Positions 1-9,316 of a DNA stretch of 55,261 nt are shown here, piece after piece. The notes below the pieces were generated by a model. It searched no databases. It was not told the origin of the DNA and saw only the letters and a list, made by a program, of their open reading frames with translations. Where the stretch lies: contig CBDULP010000017.1 in NCBI GenBank assembly GCA_965368085.1, positions 1 to 55,261 on the forward strand, given 5' to 3'. Each line of letters begins with the position of its first letter. Within the stretch, counting starts at the first letter, position 1. A program made the position numbers and the translations under genes. This stretch comes from Peptoclostridium sp965368085. Lineage in GTDB: Bacteria > Bacillota > Clostridia > Peptostreptococcales > Peptostreptococcaceae.

Positions 1-62
1 AAGCTCCTTAGCGCCGAAGGTACTCGGACCGGAAGGTCCCGGGAGAATAGGACGTGGCTGCG
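1..62 (+). rRNA. rrf: 5S ribosomal RNA, 3' part only
   Basis: The window opens inside a 5S rRNA. The stretch from AAGCTCCTTAGCGCCGAAGG to GAGAATAGGACGTGGCTGCG matches the conserved 3' half of clostridial 5S rRNA (helix IV/V region, then the closing strand of helix I). The 5' half lies upstream of the window, so an rRNA operon presumably precedes it. The 3' end is placed where the helix I strand GTGGCTGCG ends; exact processing is unknown. Confidence 0.85.
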
Positions 63-70
63 TGAAAATG

Positions 71-100
71 AAACCCTGGAATATTTTCCAGGGTTTTTTG
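71..100 (+). terminator. Intrinsic terminator of the rRNA operon
   Basis: A 9-bp perfect stem AACCCTGGA / TCCAGGGTT with a 6-nt loop is followed by a run of T. It lies just after the 5S rRNA end and before the next gene, as expected for the end of an rrn operon. Confidence 0.85.
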
Positions 101-129
101 TTATATACATATAAAATCAGGGGGCGGAC

Positions 130-1389
130 ATGAAGAATACTATTATAATAAAGGGTAACATAGCATATACAAAGACGCTGCAAAAATTTGAAATACACGA
201 AGACAGTTATATTGTTGCAGTTGATGGAAAAGTAGAAGGGATATATCCTGCTCTTCCTCAAAAATACAAGGAATTTCAAGTTGAGGACTATGGCAACAGG
301 ATAATAATACCGGGATTTGTAGACCTTCACATCCATGCAGCACAGTACATGCAAAGTGGGATTGGAATGACAAGGCAGCTTTTGGAGTGGCTAAATGATT
401 ATACTTATGACTTGGAGAGAAAATTTCAGGATGATGAGTTCGCCCAAAAAGCATATTCGGCTTTTGCTCAGAAACTTCTTTGTGTGGGAACGCTCAGATC
501 ATGTATTTTTGCATCATCTTCCACCACGGGTACACAGGTGCTTTTTGAAGCCATCAAGGAAAAGGGGCTTGGCGCCTATGTGGGCAAGGTGAATATGGAT
601 ACAAATGCTCCGGACTTCATAATAGAAAGTACAAAAGATTCAATTGAGGGAACGATGCAACTTATAGACATGTATAAGGATGAAAAGCTTGTAAAGCCAA
701 TAATAACGCCAAGATTTGCGCCTACGAGCACAAAAAACCTCTTAAGGGAACTTGGAGATTTGGCTGAAAAATATGGCATTCCGGTGCAGTCGCATGTGAA
801 CGAGAATATAGACGAAGTGGAATGGGTTAAAGAGCTTTTCCCTGAAAGCAAAAGCTATATAGACGTGTATGATGAAAATATGCTGTTTGGACAGACACCT
901 ACAGTGATGGCCCATGCAATATATCTTGAGGAAGAAGAGATAGAATACATTAGGGAAAAAGGGGTGTTCATAGCGCACTGTCCAGATTCTAACATAAATG
1001 TCAGAAGCGGAGTAATGCCTCTTAGAAAGTATATTGACAGGGGCCTTAAGATAGGGCTTGGAAGCGATGTGGCAGGAGGCCATAAAATAGGAATGAATGA
1101 GGCAATAGTAAGAGCGGTGCAGCTTTCAAAGATACTGAATATAATGGACAAGTCATGCAGTCCTGTGGAATTTTCAGAAGCATTTTATCTAGGAACAAAG
1201 GGTGGAGGAGAATTTTTTGGAAACACGGGGAGCTTTGAAGAAGGATACAGCCTGGACGCCCTTGTAATAGAGGATGAAGAGTCCATATCCCAAAACTACT
1301 GCGTGCTGGACAGACTCGAAAAATTCATATATACGGGGGACGACAGGAGCATATGTGCCAGATATGTGGAAGGTGTGAAAATAGGATAG
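130..1389 (+). CDS. guaD: Guanine deaminase
   Basis: This 419-residue protein is a metal-dependent amidohydrolase that converts guanine to xanthine and ammonia in the cytosol. Visible metal and catalytic motifs are PGFVDLHIHA (His67, His69), QSHVNEN (His222), MAHAIYL and GSDVAGG (Asp313). The HCPDSN motif with N-x-R just after, and the DVAGGH sequence, are typical of guanine deaminases rather than of chlorohydrolases or cytosine deaminases. Length fits the family (about 420-450). The ATG follows GGGGCGG at a usable distance. It stands alone between the rrn terminator and secA. Together with the purine genes at the other end of the window it indicates guanine salvage or catabolism. Substrate is inferred from family motifs. 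Confidence 0.85.
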   Translation: MKNTIIIKGNIAYTKTLQKFEIHEDSYIVAVDGKVEGIYPALPQKYKEFQVEDYGNRIIIPGFVDLHIHAAQYMQSGIGMTRQLLEWLNDYTYDLERKFQDDEFAQKAYSAFAQKLLCVGTLRSCIFASSSTTGTQVLFEAIKEKGLGAYVGKVNMDTNAPDFIIESTKDSIEGTMQLIDMYKDEKLVKPIITPRFAPTSTKNLLRELGDLAEKYGIPVQSHVNENIDEVEWVKELFPESKSYIDVYDENMLFGQTPTVMAHAIYLEEEEIEYIREKGVFIAHCPDSNINVRSGVMPLRKYIDRGLKIGLGSDVAGGHKIGMNEAIVRAVQLSKILNIMDKSCSPVEFSEAFYLGTKGGGEFFGNTGSFEEGYSLDALVIEDEESISQNYCVLDRLEKFIYTGDDRSICARYVEGVKIG

Positions 1390-1408
1390 TTTAAATTAAT
1401 GAAAAATT

Positions 1409-1427
1409 AATTAAAACGGTTTTAATT
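1409..1427. promoter_or_regulatory. 19-bp palindrome between guaD and secA
   Basis: AATTAAAAC-G-GTTTTAATT is a perfect odd-length palindrome. It is not followed by a T-run, so it is a poor terminator. It could be an operator or an AT-rich promoter element for secA. The rest of the 150-base gap shows no coding sequence. Confidence 0.3.
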
Positions 1428-1541
1428 TATGATAAAATGAATGTTATGGGGAAAATAAGCGGTATGTAAATAAATAGAAACACATAAATTGGAATTTTAC
1501 GGAATAAGAAATACAAAATAAAGATTGCGAAATGAGGTAGC

Positions 1542-4286
1542 ATGAGTATGAATTTTTTAAAAGAGCTTATATTTGGAGGAAATAAAAGGGAAATAAAAAA
1601 AGTAGAAAAGATAGTAGACCAGATAGAGGCCATGGAAGACAGGTTCACAGGTCTGAGTGATGAAGAACTCAAGGGAATGACTGTAGAGTTTAAAGAGAGA
1701 ATCCAAAAGGGAGAAAGCCTTGATGACATACTTCCAGAGGCATTTGCAACTGTAAGGGAAGCTGGAAAGAGAGTTCTTGGAATGAGACACTACAGGGTTC
1801 AGCTCATAGGTGGAATAGTGCTTCACCAGGGAAGAATAGCGGAGATGAAAACAGGTGAGGGTAAGACGCTTGTAGCAACGCTTCCGGTTTACCTGAATGC
1901 GCTTACAGGAAAAGGCGTCCATGTCATAACTGTAAACGACTATCTTGCAAAACGTGACATGGAGTGGATGAGCAAGCTATATGAATTCTTGGGCTTTTCT
2001 ATAGGGGTGGCTGTTCATGGCCAGTCTCCATCGGAGAGAAAACATGCGTATAACTGTGACATAACATACGGAACAAACAACGAATTCGGGTTCGACTACC
2101 TTAGGGACAACATGGTTATATACAAGGAGAGAATGGTTCAAAGGGAACTCAACTTTGCAATAGTCGATGAGGTTGACTCGATACTCATAGACGAGGCGAG
2201 AACTCCTCTTATAATATCAGGGCCTGGAGACAAATCCACAGGACTTTATATACAGGCGAATACATTCGTTCAAATGCTCCAGGGTAGGAAAATGGACCCT
2301 AGCGAGGAGAAGCAGAGCAAGTTTGACAGAGAGTACAAGGAAGAAACCGTGGACTTTGTAATAGACGAAAAAGGCAACTCGGTAATGATCACTGAAAACG
2401 GTGTGGCTAAGGCCGAAAAGTTCTTCGGGGTTGAAAACCTTGCGGATTCAAGCAACATGGAACTTTCACACCATATAAACCAGGCCCTCAAGGCAAACAA
2501 CCTTATGAAAAACGATGTCGACTATGTTGTCAAGGACGGAGAAATAGTAATAGTAGACGAATTCACAGGAAGACTTATGTTTGGAAGAAGGTACTCGGAC
2601 GGACTGCACCAGGCCATAGAGGCAAAGGAAGGCCTTGACGTGCAGAGGGAATCTCAAACACTTGCGAGTATAACGTTCCAGAACTACTTCAGAATGTACA
2701 GCAAGCTTTCAGGTATGACAGGTACGGCAAAGACTGAGGAAGAGGAATTCAGGTCGATATACGGCATGGATGTAGTTCAAATACCTACAAACAAGCCTAT
2801 ACAGAGAAAAGACGAGCCGGATGTGGTATACAAGAGTGAAAAGGGAAAATTCAAGGCTGTAGTCGAAGAGATAGAGGAAAGATACAAGACGGGCCAGCCA
2901 ATATTAGTTGGTACAATAGCGATAGAGACGTCTGAAATGCTTTCTTCAGTTCTAAAGAGAAGGGGAATAAAGCACCAGGTCCTAAATGCAAAGCAGCATG
3001 AAAAAGAGGCTGAGATAGTTGCTCAAGCGGGAAGGCTTGGAAATGTAACTATAGCTACGAACATGGCGGGAAGGGGAACCGACATAGTGCTTGGCGGAAA
3101 CCCTGAGTTCATGACAAAAAAAGAAATGAGAAAGCTTGGTTACAGCGAGCACATAATATCGCTTGCAACAAGCTTTGCAGAAACGGATGATCCTGAAATA
3201 CTCGAGGCCAGAGACCATTACAATGAGCTATATTCAAAGATAAAAGAGGAGACCGATTCAGAGCAGGAAAAGGTAAAAGCTGCCGGAGGACTTTGCATAC
3301 TTGGAACTGAAAGGCATGAGTCCAGAAGGATAGACAACCAGCTCAGAGGGCGTGCAGGACGTCAGGGAGACAATGGTATATCGAGATTCTATATAAGCCT
3401 TGAAGACGACATAATGAGGCTGTTTGGAAGCGAGAAGATAAAGGGTGTGGTAGAAAAGCTTGGCATGGACGACGACACTCCTATAGAGCATGCAATCCTT
3501 TCGAAATCCATAGAAAACGCACAAAAGAAAGTCGAAGGAAGAAACTTTGGAATAAGAAAGCACGTACTCCAGTTTGACGATGTAATGAATAAGCAAAGGG
3601 AGATAATATACAAGGAGAGAAGAAGCGTTTTAGAGGGTGAGAATATAAGGGAAAATATAGTGTCTATGATACAAAAGACTATAGAGCACTATGCAGACCT
3701 TTACACATCTGATGGAAACTATCCTGAAGAGTGGGACCTTGTAGGGCTTAAAGAGCACCTGTATTCGATGTTCCTTCCGAAGGGAAGCATAGACTTTGGA
3801 GATATAGAGGAGCTTGACAGGCAGAAGATAAAAGATATTCTTATAGACATTGCAATGGGCATATATGAAGAAAAGGAAAAGATCATAGGCGAAGAGCGAA
3901 TGAGGGAGATAGAAAGAATAATGCTTCTTCAGGTCGTGGATACAAAATGGGTCGACCACATAGACGCCATGGATCAGCTAAGACAGGGAATAGGACTTAG
4001 GGCCATAGGACAAGAGGACCCTGTGAGGGCATACCAGTTCGAAGGGTTTGACATGTTTGAGGACATGATAAGGCTTATACATGAAGATACAATAAAATAC
4101 CTATTTGGATTTACAATAGAGGAAAAAATAGAAAGAAAACAGGTAATAGATGTGGACAATCTTTCGCAAAGCTCTGGTGAAGACCAAAAACAGCCTGCAA
4201 GCAGGGATGAAAAGGTAGGCAGAAATGACCTTTGCCCATGCGGAAGCGGCAAGAAATACAAAAAATGCTGCGGCAAAAATAAATAA
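1542..4286 (+). CDS. secA: Preprotein translocase ATPase SecA
   Basis: The 914-residue SecA motor binds SecYEG at the membrane and drives protein export with ATP. The N-terminal DEAD-like motor has Walker A MKTGEGKTL and Walker B DEVDSILIDEARTPLIISG. The preprotein cross-linking region and NBD2 (GTIAIETSE, MAGRGTDI, LRGRAGRQGD) follow, then the helical scaffold. The end carries the zinc-binding SEC-C motif CPCGSGKKYKKCC, which also binds SecB-like factors or ribosomes in known SecAs. Length is normal for Firmicutes. The start after GAGGTAGC is supported, although MSM leaves ATG codons at 1542 and 1548 possible. It is followed after 14 bases by prfB, a common Firmicutes order suggesting cotranscription. 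Confidence 0.97.
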   Translation: MSMNFLKELIFGGNKREIKKVEKIVDQIEAMEDRFTGLSDEELKGMTVEFKERIQKGESLDDILPEAFATVREAGKRVLGMRHYRVQLIGGIVLHQGRIAEMKTGEGKTLVATLPVYLNALTGKGVHVITVNDYLAKRDMEWMSKLYEFLGFSIGVAVHGQSPSERKHAYNCDITYGTNNEFGFDYLRDNMVIYKERMVQRELNFAIVDEVDSILIDEARTPLIISGPGDKSTGLYIQANTFVQMLQGRKMDPSEEKQSKFDREYKEETVDFVIDEKGNSVMITENGVAKAEKFFGVENLADSSNMELSHHINQALKANNLMKNDVDYVVKDGEIVIVDEFTGRLMFGRRYSDGLHQAIEAKEGLDVQRESQTLASITFQNYFRMYSKLSGMTGTAKTEEEEFRSIYGMDVVQIPTNKPIQRKDEPDVVYKSEKGKFKAVVEEIEERYKTGQPILVGTIAIETSEMLSSVLKRRGIKHQVLNAKQHEKEAEIVAQAGRLGNVTIATNMAGRGTDIVLGGNPEFMTKKEMRKLGYSEHIISLATSFAETDDPEILEARDHYNELYSKIKEETDSEQEKVKAAGGLCILGTERHESRRIDNQLRGRAGRQGDNGISRFYISLEDDIMRLFGSEKIKGVVEKLGMDDDTPIEHAILSKSIENAQKKVEGRNFGIRKHVLQFDDVMNKQREIIYKERRSVLEGENIRENIVSMIQKTIEHYADLYTSDGNYPEEWDLVGLKEHLYSMFLPKGSIDFGDIEELDRQKIKDILIDIAMGIYEEKEKIIGEERMREIERIMLLQVVDTKWVDHIDAMDQLRQGIGLRAIGQEDPVRAYQFEGFDMFEDMIRLIHEDTIKYLFGFTIEEKIERKQVIDVDNLSQSSGEDQKQPASRDEKVGRNDLCPCGSGKKYKKCCGKNK

Positions 4287-4300
4287 TAAGGGGTGATTAT

Positions 4301-5411
4301 GTGCTTAACCTACAAGAATACAACCAAAAGCTTGAAGAGATAAGTGAATCAATAAAAGAACTGAGGGTTTCTCTTTGACATAGATGCCATGAAAGAAGAA
4401 ATAGAAAACCAGGAACAAAAGATGCTTCAGCCAAATTTTTGGGATGACAATGAAAAGGCACAAAAGATACTTCAAAGCAACAAGGCGCTTAAAGAAGACA
4501 TTGAAAACTACAAGGGGCTTTCAGATTCATATGAAGAGATCCAGATAATGGTAGAACTTGCACAGGAAGAAGACGACATGTCTCTTGAAAAGGAAGTCCA
4601 AAAGGAGATTGAAGCGCTTGAAGGAAAGATAGATGCTATGAGAATAAAGACTCTTCTTTCTGGAGAATATGACAAAAACAGTGCCATACTTTCAATCCAT
4701 GCGGGTTCAGGAGGTCTTGACGCCCAGGACTGGGCCCAGATGCTTCTGAGACTCTACAAGAGATGGGCTGAAAGAAAAGGCTTTTCAACGTCGATAATGG
4801 ACATTATACAAGACCCTGAGGCTGGAATAAAAAATGCCACTATACTCGTCGAGGGGCTCAATGCATACGGGTATCTTAAGGGGGAAAAGGGCGTACACAG
4901 GATGGTAAGAATTTCGCCTTTTGATTCTTCTGGAAAAAGGCATACTTCCTTTGCATCCATAGACGTAATACCTGAACTGGATGAAAATGTTGAAATAGAC
5001 ATAAACCAGTCGGATCTGAAAATAGACACTTACAGAGCCTCAGGTGCAGGAGGCCAGCACGTAAACAAGACCGACTCGGCAGTTAGAATAACCCATCTGC
5101 CTACTGGGATTGTGGTTCAGTGCCAAAACCAAAGGTCGCAGCACAGCAACAAGCAAATGGCAATGCAGATGCTTACTGCAAAGCTCATAGAGATAAAGGA
5201 ACTTGAAAACAAGGAGAGAATAGAGGACATACAGGGCGAATACTCCCAGATAAGCTGGGGAAGCCAGATAAGATCTTATGTATTCCATCCTTATAATCTG
5301 GTCAAGGACCACAGGACAAATGCGGAAGTGGGAAATATACAGTCTGTAATGGACGGGGATATAGATCATTTTATAAATGAGTATTTAAAGTCTTTAAAGA
5401 GCTCTAAATAA
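4301..5411 (+). CDS. prfB: Peptide chain release factor 2 (programmed +1 frameshift)
   Basis: RF2 releases peptides at UGA and UAA codons. A GTG start at 4301 behind AAGGGG opens a 25-codon frame that ends at an in-frame TGA (4376-4378). The rest of the protein continues in the +1 frame from GAC at 4377 to the TAA at 5409, giving about 369 residues, the usual RF2 length. The junction reads ...RVSL-DIDAMKEEIENQ, matching the family. RF2-type SPF (stop-codon recognition) and the catalytic GGQ in SGAGGQHVNKTDSAVR are present. The gene would be called 340 residues long if the frameshift were ignored. It sits right behind secA. Confidence 0.96.
4364..4379 (+). promoter_or_regulatory. prfB autoregulatory frameshift site
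   Basis: The sequence AGGGTTTCTCTTTGAC holds the classic RF2 recoding parts. These are a Shine-Dalgarno-like AGGG, the slippery CTT codon, the TGA stop and a following C that weakens termination. Low RF2 slows termination and allows the +1 shift, so RF2 controls its own synthesis. The mechanism is known from other bacteria; here it is inferred from sequence. Confidence 0.95.
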
Positions 5412-5425
5412 CAGATGCAAACATA

Positions 5426-5466
5426 AAAAAAGCTGGCAATGGATTTAATCCTATTGCCAGCTTTTT
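5426..5466. terminator. Bidirectional terminator between prfB and yaaR
   Basis: A 10-bp stem AGCTGGCAAT / ATTGCCAGCT is flanked by an A-run on the left and a T-run on the right. It can therefore end transcription of prfB on the plus strand and of the convergent yaaR gene on the minus strand. Confidence 0.85.
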
Positions 5467-5470
5467 GCAT

Positions 5471-5926
5471 TTACATCATTATATCCACTAGAAGACCCCT
5501 TATAGAGTCGATGCTCTTTAGAACCCTGGAGTGGTCGATATGGTTTGTTATGAAGTCGCGGGTTATGGAGTCAAGCTCCCTGTCAACCTGCTTTACAATT
5601 GAGTACACTCTGTGCCTGCCCCTTCTGTCCAGGAAGTTTTGCTGCGAGAAAACATGCGAGTTTTCAACGGCAGTTCCAAGAAAGTCCTTTACAAGCTTTT
5701 TATACTCCAGAACGTCCTTTAAATACAGATTGTCTTTAAGCTGATCGGATTTTTCGACAATTTGTTCAAATATGCCCTCAAGCTTTTTCCTGACATCATC
5801 CGACTTTATCTTTTCGAAGGTCTTGAGAAATTCGCTTTGCTTTGGCTTGAGCTTTTTTTGAATTGAATCTGTACTTTGAAGCTCATGTATTTTGGGAATT
5901 TGAGATATATTGTTTATGGGTGCCAA
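5471..5926 (-). CDS. yaaR: YaaR family protein (DUF327)
   Basis: The 151-residue protein belongs to the YaaR/DUF327 family, recognised by its C-terminal half with KKLVKDFLGTAVENS, the motif FLDRRGRHRVYSIVKQVD and the ending SIRGLLVDIMM. It is a soluble, helical, charged protein without signal or membrane segment. Its biochemical function is not established. The start is TTG (5924-5926) with AAGGA nine bases upstream; an ATG just upstream is out of frame. A consensus sigma-D promoter (5969-5996) reads into it. It is divergent from the FliK-like gene. Both facts place it in the motility regulon, which is inference. Confidence 0.85.
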   Translation of the reverse strand: MAPINNISQIPKIHELQSTDSIQKKLKPKQSEFLKTFEKIKSDDVRKKLEGIFEQIVEKSDQLKDNLYLKDVLEYKKLVKDFLGTAVENSHVFSQQNFLDRRGRHRVYSIVKQVDRELDSITRDFITNHIDHSRVLKSIDSIRGLLVDIMM

Positions 5927-5968
5927 TTCATCACATCCTTATGAACGTATATATAATACTATTATATA

Positions 5969-5996
5969 TTATCGGCATACATTTTCACACTCTTTA
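5969..5996 (-). promoter_or_regulatory. Sigma-D (sigma-28) promoter for yaaR
   Basis: Read on the minus strand this is TAAA-N16-GCCGATAA. It matches the Bacillus sigma-D consensus (TAAA-N14-16-GCCGATAT) in all but the last base. It lies about 45 bases upstream of the yaaR start. Confidence 0.75.
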
Positions 5997-6012
5997 ACAT
6001 GGAATTAAAAAT

Positions 6013-6040
6013 TAAACAAATGTATGTAAAATGACGATAA
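6013..6040 (+). promoter_or_regulatory. Sigma-D (sigma-28) promoter for the FliK-like gene
   Basis: The plus strand has TAAA (6013-6016), a 16-base spacer and GACGATAA (6033-6040). This is one base off the yaaR promoter in the -10 box and has the same spacing. It lies about 35 bases upstream of the start at 6075. Confidence 0.65.
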
Positions 6041-6074
6041 CTAAATATAAGAAAAATACACGAGGTGGCTTCAT

Positions 6075-9000
6075 ATGATGGAAAAAGTTTTACAGGGAAA
6101 AAGCATTGCAGCGGCAGATGCATATACTGCACTTTCCGCGGCGCCCAAAATAAGAGGTACGTTGATTGAAAAGGATGAAAAAAATATAAAAATCGACATG
6201 GGTGACAACACCGTTTTAGAAGCCCAGGTCAAAGAAGAAATAGACTCGAATATCGGGGAAATTGTACTCATAGACAGGAAAAACATAGAAAAGTCAAAAC
6301 TGACCAGCAAAAAAGATGATGTAAGAGTTGAAAAAGGAGAAAAGCTTTTTTACTCTGAAATTCTCGAAAAACATAATATGGAAGCCAGCGAAGACAATTT
6401 GAATGCGGCAAAACAACTCCACGTAAACGGAGTGGACATGACACGGGAAAATATTCAGGCCTATGTTGCAGGAAAGGGGTACCTTGACGAGATTACAGAG
6501 TCGCTTGATTACGACAGTGCAATAAAGCTCGTACAAATGGATGTGGACATTGAAAACGCATCCCTTCAGGAAATAGCCATTTCACTGGAGGAACTTGAGG
6601 AAGAAAAAGAGGGTTTTTCGATACTGAAAATGTTTGGGAAAAAAGAAATTACAACAGAGCAGGCGGAAAGCATAGCAAAAAAAATATATGGAAGCAAAAT
6701 GGGAAAGGACATAACGGACATAATAAAATCGCTTCACAAGAGGAATGTAAATATCACAAAAAAGAATATAGAAAAGATAAATGATGTTTTTTATAAGCTG
6801 GACAAGCTGCAGGATGCAGAAAACTCCACGTTTATAGATACAATAAAGAATAAACTGGATTTAAACATAGAAAACCTTTACAATGTAAAAAGATTCGTAA
6901 AAAGCGGGACTTTAGAATCGCCGGGGACATTGGATAATCTCAACTTAAAGGGATATGCACCGGTCAAAATGGGAAAAAACAATGCTACGGAAAAAGAGTT
7001 AAGGCTTTTGAATGACGACATAGTAAACCTGCTTGAAAGTTCCGGGTTTGAAGCGTCAGATGAAAACATGAAGATTTCAAAGGACTTCATAAAAAATGAA
7101 ATAGAACTCACAGCACGAAACATAACCGGCATAAAAGACATGAAATCTGCGCTTTCAAGCATAATAAAGAACATGGATAGGGATAAAGCCGCACAGCTCA
7201 TAAAGGCAGGCGTGGACATAGAAAAAGAAGATATAAGAGATCTTGCTGAAAAAATAGGCATTATGGAAAAAACTGAATTATCGGGGAAAATAGAAACAGA
7301 TGGATTGAAAACTACAGAAAAAAAAGTCAATGAAATGCATATAAAGCAGTTTGATATAAAAACAGAATCTGAGAATATAGAAAAAATAGATTCAGAAGAA
7401 AATTCGAAAACTACAGATAATGCTGAAAAGATCCAAAACTCCCCAAAAGAAGGAGAGATACAGGAGCAAAAGCAGAATGAGAAGTTCCCAAAAGATGAAA
7501 TAAAGCAGGGGGAACAGGAAAAATCGAAAAAAGAAGACGTGAAAACACAAAAAGCAAAAATTAAACATGAAAGCGAATATATAAAACCGTCAGAGCAAAG
7601 TATGGAAACTGAAGAAATTAAGCAGGAACAAGTAAAACAGGTAGAGGACAGGGGTATAAAAGCCCAAAATGAAACCAGCATAGAAGATATAATTGAAAAA
7701 GTCGAGATCCTGAAAAAAATAGATGAAAAAGACCTCCTGACTTTAATTAAAAAGAATGTTGATTTCAAGATAAGTAAAATAGAAAAGGTGCTGCTTGGGA
7801 AAAATGAAATTTCGCTGAAACCTTCAGAGTTAGACTATTCACATATACTAAAATCGCAAACTAATTCAGAATCAAATGCTTTTGCGATTACAGCTTCAAA
7901 AGTGGACAGCTTAGCGGCAGCCCTTAAAAACATAGGAGAACTTGATTTTAGTATAGTGGCACTACAAATGAAAAATCAAATGCCTATGACCATTAAAAAC
8001 ATTGAAGCCAGCAGTCTGTGGATAAAGACTCAAAATACCCAGTTTGATATTCAAGAGAAAATGGGTCTTAAAAACATACAGGCTCCAAAGTTGCTCAGCG
8101 GTGAAAGTGAACAGATTATTAAAAAGTATGTTCATCAAAATATTGAGCCAAACAGGAATGCATTTGAAGCGGCAAAGGCTCTCGTTCAAAGTGGAATGAG
8201 CCTAAGCAGATCAAATATTCAAAGGGCCTATGATGTATATGGAAACTATATGAATGTAAAAAGCAAGCTTTCGGTGCCAATGGTTTTAGACAGCATCGAA
8301 AAAAATATAGACATAGAAAATATGGACATTGACATGGTGTCTAAATATGTGGACAGATATGAAAAGCAGCAGTTGAAGGAAGGGTACTCAAATCCGAAGC
8401 TTAAACAGCATCAGGAAGTCAAGCGCCAGTTAGAAATCACATCGGATACTACGGACGAGATTTCTAATGGAAGGGAAAAAGCCTTAAAAAAGCTTGTTGA
8501 AGGCATGCGGTCATCGGATATAAAAAGTGAAAGCACTCTTGCATTTTTGATAAAAAACAAGAGGCATATTTCACTAGGAGAGATTCAAAGGACGTATTCT
8601 CTTGCAAACAACAAGGAACAGTTTGGGCATAAGATTTCAGACATTGTAAGATTTATAGAGGAAAAGGGAGATGAGCAGAGCCGAGAAAAAGTAGATGGGC
8701 TTAAAAAGGCAATCAAAGACATATCAAAGGGCATAAAGGATTCAAACTGGAAATTTGAAAAAGAATATGCAGATGTGGAAGAAATTATAAATGATATTGA
8801 AAACAGCACCAAGCTTTTAAAAGAAGAAGACAATTATACGCTTAAAAGAAAGTTCAAAGAACTCTCAGAAACAGTCAATGAAAGCCAAAGGCTTGAAAGA
8901 GAAAGCAAAATACATCAGATACCAGTATATATGAACGAGAAGCTTACAAATCTCAATATCTATTTCAGGGAGAGGAAAAAAGGGTCTTCAAGAATGAGCA

Positions 9001-9305
9001 GTGAAGATATGTCTGTGGCGCTAAGTATAGAGACGGAAAGCATGGGAAATGTCAATATGAACATAACTGTTGACAAGAATAGTGTGAACGTAAAAATAGG
9101 ACTTGAAAATGAGCATGACAGAGGGCTTGTAGAAAACTACAAGGACATTTTGAAAAATCTTCTTGATGTGAATGGATACACAATGGGAGAAATGTCATTT
9201 TATGATGATGGAGACGGAAGCATATTGGACGTGAATACAAGCGAAAGCGAACATGAAGAGCATGATTTTTTTGGAAAAAAAGGAGTTCTGGACCTTAAAA
9301 TATAG
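6075..9305 (+). CDS. Large FliK-like flagellar repeat protein (DUF6240-like)
   Basis: This 1076-residue hydrophilic protein has no signal peptide or membrane segment. Degenerate units of the form (A/K)-x-x-L-(V/I)-x-x-(G/N)-(V/I)-(D/E)-(L/I)-(T/S)-x-x-N-I recur at about residues 101-135, 325-360, 690-725 and 813-845, with weaker copies between. A charged Lys/Glu/Gln-rich linker fills about 398-535. Residues about 989-1043 (MGNVNMNITVDKNSVNVKI... then a predicted helix and NGYTMGEMSFY) resemble the C-terminal domain of hook-length control protein FliK. Family assignment is from memory of DUF6240-type clostridial proteins and is moderate. Its sigma-D promoter and position before flagellin support a flagellar role, possibly hook-length control or an export substrate. 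It is followed by a 55-codon gene after 11 bases. Confidence 0.65.
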   Translation: MMEKVLQGKSIAAADAYTALSAAPKIRGTLIEKDEKNIKIDMGDNTVLEAQVKEEIDSNIGEIVLIDRKNIEKSKLTSKKDDVRVEKGEKLFYSEILEKHNMEASEDNLNAAKQLHVNGVDMTRENIQAYVAGKGYLDEITESLDYDSAIKLVQMDVDIENASLQEIAISLEELEEEKEGFSILKMFGKKEITTEQAESIAKKIYGSKMGKDITDIIKSLHKRNVNITKKNIEKINDVFYKLDKLQDAENSTFIDTIKNKLDLNIENLYNVKRFVKSGTLESPGTLDNLNLKGYAPVKMGKNNATEKELRLLNDDIVNLLESSGFEASDENMKISKDFIKNEIELTARNITGIKDMKSALSSIIKNMDRDKAAQLIKAGVDIEKEDIRDLAEKIGIMEKTELSGKIETDGLKTTEKKVNEMHIKQFDIKTESENIEKIDSEENSKTTDNAEKIQNSPKEGEIQEQKQNEKFPKDEIKQGEQEKSKKEDVKTQKAKIKHESEYIKPSEQSMETEEIKQEQVKQVEDRGIKAQNETSIEDIIEKVEILKKIDEKDLLTLIKKNVDFKISKIEKVLLGKNEISLKPSELDYSHILKSQTNSESNAFAITASKVDSLAAALKNIGELDFSIVALQMKNQMPMTIKNIEASSLWIKTQNTQFDIQEKMGLKNIQAPKLLSGESEQIIKKYVHQNIEPNRNAFEAAKALVQSGMSLSRSNIQRAYDVYGNYMNVKSKLSVPMVLDSIEKNIDIENMDIDMVSKYVDRYEKQQLKEGYSNPKLKQHQEVKRQLEITSDTTDEISNGREKALKKLVEGMRSSDIKSESTLAFLIKNKRHISLGEIQRTYSLANNKEQFGHKISDIVRFIEEKGDEQSREKVDGLKKAIKDISKGIKDSNWKFEKEYADVEEIINDIENSTKLLKEEDNYTLKRKFKELSETVNESQRLERESKIHQIPVYMNEKLTNLNIYFRERKKGSSRMSSEDMSVALSIETESMGNVNMNITVDKNSVNVKIGLENEHDRGLVENYKDILKNLLDVNGYTMGEMSFYDDGDGSILDVNTSESEHEEHDFFGKKGVLDLKI

Positions 9306-9316
9306 GAGTGTTGGCC

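Noticed and set aside
5439..5744. 101-codon plus-strand frame opposite yaaR
   Set aside because: yaaR on the minus strand carries the DUF327 signature and a sigma-D promoter. The plus-strand frame begins inside the terminator.
6878..7768. 296-codon frame on the minus strand opposite the FliK-like gene
   Set aside because: Ser/Phe-rich, low-complexity translation, no ribosome site, and wholly inside a coherent plus-strand gene. It is a mirror of Lys/Glu-rich codons.
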